A DNA stretch of 8,047 bases from Actinomycetota bacterium (GTDB lineage Bacteria; Actinomycetota; Acidimicrobiia; Acidimicrobiales; Ilumatobacteraceae): contig WLKU01000056.1 of NCBI GenBank assembly GCA_009701105.1, positions 1 to 8,047 on the forward strand, written 5' to 3'. Positions 1-6,799 of this stretch are shown here, in pieces. Position 1 is the stretch's first letter, and every line of letters begins with the position of its first letter. The position numbers and the translations under genes are program-made. The notes below the pieces were generated by a model that worked only from the letters and a program-made list of their open reading frames with translations, was not told the DNA's origin and did no database searches.

Positions 1-726
1 CGCTACATGGTGGCCGACCTTGAACCAAATTTTGACGAGTCATCAACATGGCAACGAATCTATTTTGACCTACCTGGTCACGGCACCACAATTGCGCCCG
101 ACTGGCTAAACAATCAAACGCAGATGTTGGAGATTTTGACGAAAGTTATTGAACAGGTGATTGGCGATCAAAAGTTTGGGGTAATTGGAAACTCCTATGG
201 AGGGTATTTGTCGCTTGGTCTTGTTCGAAAAATGCCTCACCGACTCTTAGGGGCTGCACTCTTGGTGCCCGATCTTCCAGATGATTTGAATAATCGCCAA
301 ACCACGGATGCTTCGACCATCGTTGAGGACATGTCGTTATTTGGCAATTTGCAATCAGATGAACAGTGGATCCCTACAGGTTTAGTGGAACATAGTCAGT
401 ATGCCCTCGACGAGATACGCGCGCATGATGTGCCTGCCCATCGATTGTCCGATGATGATTTTCTCGAGCGTCTCAACGAGAACTATGTACTTCCCATCGA
501 AATTCGCTATTCGGGAGACCCATTCACGCAACCGAGCCTGATCGCCTTGGGGCATCAAGATGCCACGGTGGGTTACGGGCGGCAGCTGCAGTTGCTGCCC
601 GAATTTCCGCGTGCCACCGTCGCCGTTGTCGACATGGCAGGTCATTATTTAGGCCGAGTCGAAAGGCCAAAAGTCTTTAATGTCCTTGTACGCGACTGGA
701 TTGAGAGGGTCGAAATATCTCTGTAA
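1..726 (+). CDS. Alpha/beta-hydrolase fold protein, 5'-truncated by the window edge
   Basis: Probable soluble serine hydrolase (esterase, lipase or peptidase type; substrate not predictable). Numbering from the first in-frame ATG at 7: an early strand ends in the oxyanion-type DLPGHG (21-26), the nucleophile elbow is GNSYGG with Ser63, a variable cap spans about 95-160, the acid is probably Asp185 in GHQDATVG, and the catalytic His is His213 in MAGHYLG. The triad is therefore complete and in the right order. The frame is open to base 1 and the usual first strand and HG oxyanion segment (about 30-40 residues) are missing, so the true start probably lies left of the window and ATG 7 is likely internal. 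The gene looks somewhat more AT-rich than its neighbours. It is separated from the next gene by 121 bases and is probably not in the same operon. The fold is secure; the function is open. Confidence 0.85.
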   Translation, partial: RYMVADLEPNFDESSTWQRIYFDLPGHGTTIAPDWLNNQTQMLEILTKVIEQVIGDQKFGVIGNSYGGYLSLGLVRKMPHRLLGAALLVPDLPDDLNNRQTTDASTIVEDMSLFGNLQSDEQWIPTGLVEHSQYALDEIRAHDVPAHRLSDDDFLERLNENYVLPIEIRYSGDPFTQPSLIALGHQDATVGYGRQLQLLPEFPRATVAVVDMAGHYLGRVERPKVFNVLVRDWIERVEISL

Positions 727-749
727 CACCCATTGTGCAAACTTCACTT

Positions 750-768
750 TGTACGTAGTTGGCGTACA
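750..768. promoter_or_regulatory. Perfect 6-7-6 inverted repeat, possible operator
   Basis: TGTACG at 750-755 is the exact reverse complement of CGTACA at 763-768, with a 7-base spacer. It sits about 80 bases before the start of the seven-gene rightward run, in the only sizeable gap (727-847) on the left side of the window. It overlaps a weak -35-like TTGGCG (759-764), but no convincing -10 follows. No U-tract follows, so it is unlikely to be a terminator. A dimeric regulator site is the simplest reading, but a 6-base arm can arise by chance. Confidence 0.3.
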
Positions 769-835
769 CATGCAATTCAACTTACATATTTCCCCACAGA
801 AGCCGTAGGCCACAGTCAGATTCCCTAGTTGAAAT

Positions 836-841
836 GAGGAG
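836..841 (+). promoter_or_regulatory. Shine-Dalgarno site of the Cys-rich mini-protein
   Basis: GAGGAG lies 6 bases before the ATG at 848. It is the clearest ribosome binding site among the rightward genes, fixes the start of this small gene and argues that it is truly translated. Confidence 0.75.
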
Positions 842-847
842 CACGAG

Positions 848-1063
848 ATGAGCGAAATAAATCAACCCCAACAACCACTGGTGATCAGTTGCGACACCTG
901 CGTCATGCAAAAGACATCCGCATGCGACGATTGTTTGATGTCATTTTTGTGCGGCGACCCGCATGAAACAGCCGTTGTCTTTGATCTTGCCGAGCAGCGG
1001 GCAGTTCGCCTGCTCGCAAATGCCGGAATGGTGCCTACGCTTCGGCATCGTGCGGTTATCTAA
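848..1063 (+). CDS. Conserved-type Cys-rich mini-protein (71 aa), possible Zn or Fe-S binder
   Basis: Function unknown. The 71-residue product has five cysteines in its first half with spacing C-x2-C-x7-C-x2-C-x5-C (Cys15, 18, 26, 29, 35), then a helical, Arg-rich tail ending near LRHRAVI. The two CxxC pairs suggest a zinc knuckle or a small Fe-S site; with five Cys either is possible. From memory, short proteins with this CDxC...CDDC...FLCG pattern occur in other Actinobacteria as unnamed hypotheticals, but I cannot verify this. There is no signal peptide or membrane segment, so it is probably cytoplasmic. A strong SD supports the ATG at 848. The 3' end overlaps the start of the QueG-like gene by about 14 bases, which suggests translational coupling and perhaps a joint function. 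It is unlikely to be a shadow, because the SD, the Cys pattern and the reading frame all agree. Confidence 0.75.
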   Translation: MSEINQPQQPLVISCDTCVMQKTSACDDCLMSFLCGDPHETAVVFDLAEQRAVRLLANAGMVPTLRHRAVI

Positions 1064-2201
1064 AAAATCACCCAAGTTTGACGTTGCCGACCGCGCCGCC
1101 TGCGTGGCCTACACCGATCACGTACTGTCCATCGGAACATCTGGTGGGTTGGACCGCGTTGGTGTTGCTCCAGCAGAAGTGATGCAACGGGCACACCAAG
1201 CACTTGTCGAGCGCAAGGCAGCGGGTTTGCACGACACGATGCAGTTCACGTATCGCAATCCACAACGCTCAACCGATCCTCAATCGGCCGTCGCTGATGC
1301 CAAAGCAATGATCGTTGGTGCGTACTCGTATGCGTCACCGTTGCCAGACCCACAGTCGCATCCAAGCGCACGTGTTGCGCGATATGCATGGACCGAATAT
1401 TACGAATCGCTCAAAGTTGGATTGTTCGCAATGCGAGACGAGTTGCGCAGTGATGGTTTTAAGGCAGTTGTGTTTGCCGACGACAACTCGATGGTCGATC
1501 GCGAGGCCGCGTACTTGGCGGGACTTGGTTGGTTTGGCAAAAATGCAAATGTACTGATTGAAGGCGCCGGCAGTTTCTTTGTGTTGGGCAGTGTGATCAC
1601 TACAGCACCACTCGTAATAAATGACAAACCAGTTGCCGACGGATGTGGAGCGTGTAGGCGATGTATTGATGCTTGTCCGACGGGTGCGATTATCGAGCCA
1701 GGCACCGTTGATGCTGCCAAATGTCTTGCGTGGCTGATTCAAAAACCTGGCATCTTCGATCGCAGGTACAGAGAGGCATTGGGTGACCGAATCTATGGAT
1801 GCGATGATTGCCAGGAAGTGTGTCCACCGACCATTCGATTGAGTTTGTCCAAACCAATTCGAGAAGATGCACGGCCATGGATCAATGTGTTTGAGTTGCT
1901 CAACATGGACGACGAGACACTGCTTGCACGTGTTGACCAGTGGTACATCGCCGAGCGCAACCCAGATTGGGTGCGACGCAACGCATTGCTTGTGCTGGGC
2001 AACATCGGCGAACGTACTGATGCAAATGTGGTGAGCGCAATCGCTCGATTTATTGAGCACCCAGACCCAATGTTGCGAGCCCACGCAGTGTGGTCGGCTG
2101 CACGACTCAACTTATTTAGTCTGATTCCTATGCACGACACAGCGCCATTGGTGGTTGACGAATTGCAAAACTTGCCGTCGGCGCGACAACAAGAGATCTA
2201 G
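1050..2201 (+). CDS. queG: QueG-like epoxyqueuosine reductase family protein (double [4Fe-4S])
   Basis: QueG is a cobalamin-dependent cytoplasmic enzyme that reduces epoxyqueuosine to queuosine in the tRNA wobble position. From GTG 1050 the product is 383 residues, close to E. coli QueG (379 from memory). The N-terminal domain contains LDRVGVAP and an ARYAW segment; AGLGWFGKN follows. The ferredoxin-like domain has Cys199, 202, 205 and 209 (CxxCxxCxxxCP), Cys225, and Cys251, 254 and 258 (CDDCQEVCP), giving ligands for two [4Fe-4S] clusters. The tail (NPDWVRRNALLVLGNIGE...) is HEAT-like, as in QueG. An ATG at 963 is in frame, but the extra 29 residues overlap the conserved end of the preceding gene, so I prefer GTG 1050; there is no good SD. 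One oddity is that the RDYH motif of E. coli QueG aligns best with TEYY, changing Asp to Glu and His to Tyr. No other queuosine genes are visible. The family is certain; the exact reaction is less so. Confidence 0.85.
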   Translation: MRLSKKSPKFDVADRAACVAYTDHVLSIGTSGGLDRVGVAPAEVMQRAHQALVERKAAGLHDTMQFTYRNPQRSTDPQSAVADAKAMIVGAYSYASPLPDPQSHPSARVARYAWTEYYESLKVGLFAMRDELRSDGFKAVVFADDNSMVDREAAYLAGLGWFGKNANVLIEGAGSFFVLGSVITTAPLVINDKPVADGCGACRRCIDACPTGAIIEPGTVDAAKCLAWLIQKPGIFDRRYREALGDRIYGCDDCQEVCPPTIRLSLSKPIREDARPWINVFELLNMDDETLLARVDQWYIAERNPDWVRRNALLVLGNIGERTDANVVSAIARFIEHPDPMLRAHAVWSAARLNLFSLIPMHDTAPLVVDELQNLPSARQQEI

Positions 2202-2219
2202 ATTGGGTGTTGCTACACC

Positions 2220-3344
2220 ATGAAACATTTACTTGTCACCAATGATTTCCCTCCAAAGGTCGGTGGAATCCAAAACTTGTTGTGGGAGTGGTGGAGGCGT
2301 TTGCCGCCAGATTCGTTTGCGGTATTGACATCACCACATTCCGGTGCCGAAAGTTTTGATGCCGCTCAGGCATTTGAGATCAGAAGAGTGCGCGAGCCAT
2401 GGTTGTTGCCACACCCACTGATGGTGAAACGTATAAATAAGATGGCTCGGGAGATCGGTGCCGACTTTGTTGTGCTCGACCCCGCAGTGCCTCTTGGCAT
2501 TGTTGGGCCAAGACTCGAGTTGCCCTACATGGTCGTGTTGCATGGGGCAGAAGTGACAGTGCCTGGAAGATTGCCGTTGTCGAGACTCATTTTGTCGCGT
2601 GTACTAAAAAACGCAAGTCACATCATCGCTGCAGGCGAGTATCCGGCGGCGGAAGCTCGTCGCGCTGGCGGAAACTCTCTGCCTATCACGGTGATTCCTC
2701 CTGGCGTAGACACGCAAAGATTTCATCCGTTGAGTAATGATGAGCGAATTTCGGCTCGACGCAAGTTTGGTGTGAGTGATGACGCCGAGCTGATCGTAGG
2801 TATCAGTCGTTTGGTGCCACGCAAAGGGTTCGACACGCTTATCGAGGTTGCCGCAGCACTTCGCACAAGTCGACCTCACTTGCAGGTGCTCATCGGCGGC
2901 GGTGGTCGTGATGCGAAGAGATTGCAAAAACTTATTGACAAACTCGGTGCGCCGGTGCGAATGCTTGGCCGCGTTACTGACGAGCAGTTGCCACTGTTGT
3001 ACGGATGTGCTGATGTTTCGGCGATGTTGTGTAGGTCGAGGTGGGGTGGACTCGAACAAGAAGGCTTTGGCATTGTGTTTTCGGAGGCCGCATCGTGTGG
3101 TGTGCCGCAAATTGCGGGCAAGAGCGGTGGCGCAGCAGACGCAGTACTCGATGGCCTCACTGGCAAGGTTGTGCAAAACCCGAGCGATGTCGCTCAAGTG
3201 GCAAGCACCGTTGCCCAATTGCTCGATGACGCGTTTTTGCGAAGTTTGATGGGTGTTGCATCGCGAGAACGCGCGCTGAACACCTTCGACTACAACGTGC
3301 TGACAAAATCATTGGCACAAGTGCTTACAGTGGATACACGATGA
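2220..3344 (+). CDS. pimB: GT4 glycosyltransferase, PimB'-like (GDP-mannose:PIM mannosyltransferase type)
   Basis: Retaining GT-B glycosyltransferase of family GT4, 374 residues. PimB' adds the second mannose to phosphatidylinositol monomannoside at the inner membrane face. The N-terminal acceptor domain begins with TNDFPPKVGGIQ (7-18) and carries HGAEV with His108. The donor domain has GISRLVPRKG with Arg197 and Lys202, the nucleotide-sugar phosphate binders of the family, and the EX7E motif Glu281 to Glu289 in EGFGIVFSE, preceded by the PimB'-typical CRSRWGGLEQ. There is no signal peptide; the enzyme is expected to be peripheral at the membrane. ATG 2220 begins at the conserved first strand; it lies 18 bases after the QueG-like stop with little SD. 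The end overlaps the next start by 4 bases (ATGA). Mycobacterial pimB' (Rv2188c) also lies near an SRPBCC gene, as recalled. Acceptor and donor in this organism are inferred; another glycolipid mannosyltransferase role is possible. Confidence 0.85.
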   Translation: MKHLLVTNDFPPKVGGIQNLLWEWWRRLPPDSFAVLTSPHSGAESFDAAQAFEIRRVREPWLLPHPLMVKRINKMAREIGADFVVLDPAVPLGIVGPRLELPYMVVLHGAEVTVPGRLPLSRLILSRVLKNASHIIAAGEYPAAEARRAGGNSLPITVIPPGVDTQRFHPLSNDERISARRKFGVSDDAELIVGISRLVPRKGFDTLIEVAAALRTSRPHLQVLIGGGGRDAKRLQKLIDKLGAPVRMLGRVTDEQLPLLYGCADVSAMLCRSRWGGLEQEGFGIVFSEAASCGVPQIAGKSGGAADAVLDGLTGKVVQNPSDVAQVASTVAQLLDDAFLRSLMGVASRERALNTFDYNVLTKSLAQVLTVDTR

Positions 3345-3790
3345 AGAACCTGCCACGAATCAATCTATTTTCAACATCGCTGTTTTTGGTTGCAACCGTC
3401 GTTGCCGCAGTCACATTTACGCCAGCCACACGAGCGGCAGGTGTTGTTGTAGACCTGGTGTTGTTCGGCATCGGTGTTGCTGCATTTATCTGGGGATATT
3501 TTTCGGCAGTGCAACGAAGCCGAGTTGACGAAATCTCTGTGGCTTCGTTGTATTTTTTGAGCGGTCAAGTTGCAGATAAGCAAGTGCAAAAGACCATGAA
3601 TGGCTGTCTGATTGCACAACTTGTCATTGGCCTTGCTGGAGCGATTGCGCGCTCATCCACAGATGGCAAGGCGGGGAGCACCCTTGCTTTTGGGGTATTA
3701 GTGCCGTTGCTTGGGCTCGGACTTAATGGCTTGTGGACCAGCCAATTTGGAACCTTTACCCCTCGCGACCAGCCCGATCGGCAAGGATAG
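3341..3790 (+). CDS. Small integral membrane protein, probably four helices, unknown function
   Basis: I do not recognise a named family. The 149-residue product has hydrophobic spans at about 9-26, 33-54, 88-103 and 113-132, with a polar loop (58-87, containing VDEISVASLYFLSGQVADKQ) between the second and third and a C-terminal tail ending in an FGTFTPRD segment. Arg/Lys placement (Lys2, Arg6, then Arg59 and Arg61) suggests both termini and the middle loop are cytoplasmic. There are no catalytic motifs. The ATG overlaps the mannosyltransferase stop codon (ATGA), so the two are almost certainly translationally coupled, and the SRPBCC gene follows 5 bases after the stop. Position between a membrane-associated glycosyltransferase and a lipid-binding-fold protein suggests an accessory role in envelope glycolipid synthesis; this is context only. 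Coding is supported by its exact fit between two clear genes. Confidence 0.75.
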   Translation: MKNLPRINLFSTSLFLVATVVAAVTFTPATRAAGVVVDLVLFGIGVAAFIWGYFSAVQRSRVDEISVASLYFLSGQVADKQVQKTMNGCLIAQLVIGLAGAIARSSTDGKAGSTLAFGVLVPLLGLGLNGLWTSQFGTFTPRDQPDRQG

Positions 3791-3795
3791 AGGAC

Positions 3796-4227
3796 ATGGT
3801 TGATTCTGGTTCTGAATCCGTAGTCGTGTCGGCAGGTCTTGACGCGTGTTTTGCCATGACGATCGACTTCGAAAAGTATCCAGAGTGGGCTCATGATGTA
3901 AAGCAAGCAACAGTGCTTACGCGTGACACAAGTGGCCGTCCAACTGTTGTCGAGTTTCGTGCATCGGCACTTGGTCGCAGCACTCATTACACACTTGAGT
4001 ATGACTATGCGCTTGCGCCAAACAAATTGTCGTGGCATATGTCAGATGGCGACATCATGAGATCAATCGTCGGTTCCTATGCTTTTGAACCAGCAGGAAC
4101 AAGTACGCGCATTACTTATGATTTGGCTGTCGAGCTCGTGATACCTCTTCCAGGCTTTGTCAAGCGTCGCGCCGAAATGCGTATTTTGAGCACGTTGAAA
4201 GAATTGAAGACGCGCATCGAGTCGTGA
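3796..4227 (+). CDS. SRPBCC (START/Bet v1-like, polyketide cyclase/dehydrase) family protein, TB16.3-like
   Basis: A 143-residue protein with the helix-grip SRPBCC fold, which binds lipids or other hydrophobic ligands in a cavity. The sequence runs through the first strand (ESVVVSAG), the signature helix with FEKYPEWAHDVKQ (25-37), a series of beta strands (TVVEFRASALG, THYTLEYDY, STRITYDLAVEL), then a long C-terminal helix (VKRRAEMRILSTLKELKTRI). Length and pattern match the mycobacterial TB16.3 (Rv2185c) type, which as I recall lies close to pimB'. The reading frame is open upstream to an ATG at 3733 inside the previous gene, but ATG 3796 is preferred because AAGGA (3783-3787) precedes it at 8 bases and the fold begins there. 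It is soluble, with no signal peptide. The ligand is unknown; carrying or sensing a lipid for the neighbouring glycolipid enzymes is inference. Confidence 0.85.
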   Translation: MVDSGSESVVVSAGLDACFAMTIDFEKYPEWAHDVKQATVLTRDTSGRPTVVEFRASALGRSTHYTLEYDYALAPNKLSWHMSDGDIMRSIVGSYAFEPAGTSTRITYDLAVELVIPLPGFVKRRAEMRILSTLKELKTRIES

Positions 4228-4242
4228 GATGCAAATAGTGCA

Positions 4243-5100
4243 ATGAAAATTGGCATCGATGTTGGTGGTACCAAATGTCTTGGTGTTGCAGTTGACGACA
4301 GCGGCAAAGTTGTTCAGCAATATCGCTTGCCAACACCTCACGCTGACGCACTCTGTGACACGCTTGTCGAAATTGTTTCGCAACTCGGTGAGTTCAAGTC
4401 CCTTGGCATCGGTGTTCCTGGATTGATCTCTCCAGAAGGCGTAATACGCGCGTCACCGAACTTGGTCGGAGCAAAAGAATTGGCTCTACGCCAAATGATG
4501 CAAGATCGTTTGGGCAAAAAAGTTTTGGTTGAAAACGATGCAACGTGTGCAGCACTTGGCGAATGGAAATCGGGCGCGGCTCAAGGTGCAACTGATGCAT
4601 GGGTGATCACGCTTGGCACTGGCATTGGTGGCGGATTTATATCTGGCTCTGTATTGCAACGCGGTGCTCACGGTTTTGCTGGCGAAGTTGGGCACATGGT
4701 TGTAGATCCGGATGGGCCGCTGTGTCCGTGTGGTCGCAACGGGTGTTGGGAGCGGTATGCCTCAGGTAACGGTCTTTCGTATTTGGCAAACGGTGAAAAG
4801 GGTGAAGATGTGTTGTCGCGCGCAAAGGCTGGGGCTGCCGATGCGATCGGTGTGGTCGACACATTTGCAAAGTGGGTTGCGCTTGGTCTCGTCAATCTGA
4901 CCAACATGACAGATCCCGAAGTAATCGCCGTCGGTGGAGGAGTAATTGTTTCGGCAGACGTAGTGATGCCACGGATTGCGCACTGGTTTGAGCAGTTGTT
5001 GTATTCGCCGAAGCATCGTGCACACCCACGGCTCGTTGCGGCACAGCTTGGTGAGCAAGCAGGCGCGATTGGTGCCGCAATGCTCAGTACGAGCGTCTAA
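4243..5100 (+). CDS. glk: ROK-family glucokinase
   Basis: ATP-dependent cytoplasmic sugar kinase, most likely phosphorylating glucose to glucose-6-phosphate; 285 residues. The phosphate-binding loop DVGGTK is at 6-11. The catalytic Asp99 lies in ENDATCAALGE. The glycine-rich LGTGIGGG is at 124-131. The ROK zinc signature is complete: GEVGH with His151, then Cys161, Cys163 and Cys168 in CPCGRNGC, followed by WE with Glu170. The adenosine-side motif IAVGGGVI lies near the C terminus. There is no N-terminal DNA-binding domain, so it is a kinase rather than a ROK repressor. The zinc motif argues against the polyphosphate glucokinase branch, and the protein is a little shorter than Streptomyces GlkA. 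It starts 15 bases after the SRPBCC stop with no clear SD. N-acetylsugar kinases share the fold, so substrate assignment is a family-level inference. Confidence 0.88.
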   Translation: MKIGIDVGGTKCLGVAVDDSGKVVQQYRLPTPHADALCDTLVEIVSQLGEFKSLGIGVPGLISPEGVIRASPNLVGAKELALRQMMQDRLGKKVLVENDATCAALGEWKSGAAQGATDAWVITLGTGIGGGFISGSVLQRGAHGFAGEVGHMVVDPDGPLCPCGRNGCWERYASGNGLSYLANGEKGEDVLSRAKAGAADAIGVVDTFAKWVALGLVNLTNMTDPEVIAVGGGVIVSADVVMPRIAHWFEQLLYSPKHRAHPRLVAAQLGEQAGAIGAAMLSTSV

Positions 5101-5103
5101 GTT
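5098..5103 (+). promoter_or_regulatory. TANNNT -10-like element before the MBL gene
   Basis: TAAGTT starts within the glucokinase stop codon and ends 6 bases before ATG 5110. At the usual 6-8 base distance transcription would begin at or near the A of the ATG, giving a leaderless mRNA. The same hexamer precedes the SURF1 start on the other strand. There is no convincing -35, so this is suggestive only. Confidence 0.3.
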
Positions 5104-5109
5104 GCAAAT

Positions 5110-6072
5110 ATGAATATTGACTACACCCTTGGTCTGCACGAAGTTGGGGATAACTCGTATGCCTACTTGCAACCAGATGGTGGTTGGGGTTACAGCAACG
5201 CGGGCCTCATTGTTGGCGACGGCGTCTCGCTGCTTGTCGACACGCTGTTTGATCTGAAGCTCACGGCATCCATGCTCGACTCGATGTCTGTTGCAACACG
5301 TAGCGCACCGATTGCAACTGTTGTTAATACGCATGCCAACGGCGACCACTGTTATGGCAATCAACTAGTAACAGGTGCAGAGATTGTTGCATCGAGCGCC
5401 ACGGCGCACGAGATGATGGAAGTTCCACCGTCGATGTTGGCTGCTCTCAATAATGCACCTGGTGAGATAGGCGAGTTGTTCCGACATTTCTTTGGCGATT
5501 TTGAATTCAATGGCATCGATCTCGCGCCTCCGACACGCACCTTCGACGGTCGCCTCGATATTGAAGTAGGTGGAAGAGTCGTGGAGCTGATCGAGGTGGG
5601 TCCAGCGCATACGCAGGGCGACACAATTGCGTATGTTGCAGATTCAAAGACGTTGTATACCGGCGACATCTTGTTTATTGGTGGCACACCGATCGTGTGG
5701 GCAGGGCCACTAGACAATTGGATTGCGGCGTGCGATCTGATGTCCGAACTTGACATTGATGTAGTTGTGCCCGGCCACGGGCCACTCACCGACAAAGCAG
5801 GCATTGCCCGAGTGCGGGACTATCTGTCGTTTGTATTAAGCGAAGCAACATTGCGTCACGACGCAGGCATGGACGCGTTTGATGCAGCGCGTGAAATTGC
5901 ACGTGACATCTTGGGTGACAACAGTCGGTCGTTTGCTCAATGGAAAGAGTTTGGGCGTATCAGTGTCAATGTGGACACGGTGTACCGCAGTATTGATGCC
6001 ACGCACAAGAGCCCAGATGTGATCGAGCAGTTTCGCCGAATGGCAAAGATCGAGCTACACCCCGAGGGCTGA
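5110..6072 (+). CDS. Metallo-beta-lactamase fold hydrolase with HxNxDH motif
   Basis: A 320-residue MBL-fold metalloenzyme, probably a soluble zinc (or iron) hydrolase of unknown substrate. The N-terminal strand pair includes NAGLIVGDGVSLLVDT (30-45). Motif II reads THANGDHCYGN with His75, Asn77, Asp79 and His80, so the second His of the usual HxHxDH is Asn. The remaining metal ligands are present: His167 in GPAHTQGD, Asp186 in YTGDILF and His223 in VPGHGP. The C-terminal 90 residues are a helical extension (RDYLSFVLSEATLRHDAG and on) seen in related cyclase or glyoxalase-II-like members. There is no signal peptide. ATG 5110 is 9 bases after the glucokinase stop, without an SD but with a TAAGTT element at leaderless distance. 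The 3' end overlaps the convergent SURF1 gene by 18 bases. The family is firm; the substrate is not. Confidence 0.87.
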   Translation: MNIDYTLGLHEVGDNSYAYLQPDGGWGYSNAGLIVGDGVSLLVDTLFDLKLTASMLDSMSVATRSAPIATVVNTHANGDHCYGNQLVTGAEIVASSATAHEMMEVPPSMLAALNNAPGEIGELFRHFFGDFEFNGIDLAPPTRTFDGRLDIEVGGRVVELIEVGPAHTQGDTIAYVADSKTLYTGDILFIGGTPIVWAGPLDNWIAACDLMSELDIDVVVPGHGPLTDKAGIARVRDYLSFVLSEATLRHDAGMDAFDAAREIARDILGDNSRSFAQWKEFGRISVNVDTVYRSIDATHKSPDVIEQFRRMAKIELHPEG

Positions 6073-6792
6073 TTGCTTTTTGCCAGTTACTTCGCGTCTC
6101 ACGATTGCAAACCAGCCGCCAATTGCGCACAGTGAAAATAGAACCCACTGACCCACGTAGCCAAGATGCGAGCCATTACTAAAAGTTGGTTCAGCAATTC
6201 GTGACAATGTTGCATCATCTGCAGGTGATGAGGACTGCATCTCTAAGTAGACATTGACCAGCGGGGAAGGCATCTGCGCTTGCAAGCGTGCAATATCGAT
6301 GCGCTGCACCTCGGTTAACACGCCGCTCGATGCATCGGAAACCGCTCCAAGTCGTTTTGCTGACGATGCGCGAAGTCTGCCCTGCAGCGTCACTTGTCCG
6401 GTTGGTGCTTGTTGCACAGTTCGACCAAGCGGAATAAATCCTCTATTAATAAGAATCAATCGACCGTCGCTCAGTTGCAATGGCGTTACTGGGTCAAAAC
6501 CTGGTCCTCCACCTTGCGACACATTGACGATCTGGATGTCGTGGTCTTGCAGATACAGACCTGTCACCACGACGCTTCTCCACTCGGCGTCACTGGCATC
6601 AGGAAACTCGACGAGCACTTGATCGAGTGGTTGTGTTGGAGTGTCTACGCGCTCAATGAGTGTGTTGTTAAACGCAACTCGTTGGTGATGACGATTCCAC
6701 TGCCAGTTGGCAAGCATCAGCATGATTGTGACAAGTGCAACGATCAACATATGAAAAGCAATCCACTTTGGTCGCAACAAAAACTTGTACAC
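6055..6792 (-). CDS. SURF1 family cytochrome c oxidase assembly protein
   Basis: SURF1 proteins help build the heme-copper (aa3) cytochrome c oxidase, acting in the cytoplasmic membrane, possibly in heme a delivery. The 245-residue product has the two-helix layout of the family: an N-terminal FLLRPKWIAFH then a membrane span (11-28) ending in NWQWNRH, a large external domain with a conserved-type LINRGFIPLG segment, and a C-terminal HLGYVGQW leading into the second span (about 211-230) and a basic tail. I chose GTG at 6792 over TTG at 6801 because family members tend to begin just before the FLLRP segment and a TAAGTT element lies 7 bases upstream of the GTG; no ATG precedes the upstream in-frame stop. 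No oxidase genes are in the window. It is convergent with the MBL gene (18-base overlap) and divergent from the DCC gene. Confidence 0.87.
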   Translation of the reverse strand: MYKFLLRPKWIAFHMLIVALVTIMLMLANWQWNRHHQRVAFNNTLIERVDTPTQPLDQVLVEFPDASDAEWRSVVVTGLYLQDHDIQIVNVSQGGGPGFDPVTPLQLSDGRLILINRGFIPLGRTVQQAPTGQVTLQGRLRASSAKRLGAVSDASSGVLTEVQRIDIARLQAQMPSPLVNVYLEMQSSSPADDATLSRIAEPTFSNGSHLGYVGQWVLFSLCAIGGWFAIVRREVTGKKQSALGV

Positions 6793-6799
6793 GCACCAC

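Noticed and set aside
727..847. Terminator or small RNA in the 121-base gap
   Set aside because: The only dyad has a 6-base stem and no T-tract follows; no tRNA or riboswitch-like structure is apparent.
963..1049. Longer start (ATG 963) for the QueG-like protein
   Set aside because: The added 29 residues lie over the conserved-looking C-terminal half of the mini-protein and are not QueG-like. The GTG 1050 start gives the family's usual length.
1335..2084. 249-codon open frame on the minus strand
   Set aside because: It lies wholly inside the QueG-like gene on the other strand. Its product is Cys, Trp and His rich with no motif, while the plus frame has full Fe-S signatures.
2199..2219. TAGATT overlapping the QueG-like stop as a promoter for the GT4 gene
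   Set aside because: It ends 15 bases before ATG 2220, outside the leaderless spacing seen elsewhere, and there is no -35; a single hexamer is too weak.
2604..3218. 204-codon open frame on the minus strand
   Set aside because: Antisense shadow of the GT4 gene; composition is Arg, Cys and Thr rich with no recognisable fold.
3733..3795. Longer start (ATG 3733) for the SRPBCC protein
   Set aside because: It would overlap the membrane protein by 58 bases. ATG 3796 has an SD and matches the expected length and fold start.
4762..5364. 200-codon minus-strand frame across the glucokinase/MBL junction
   Set aside because: It spans two firmly assigned genes, has no SD and has an unlikely composition.
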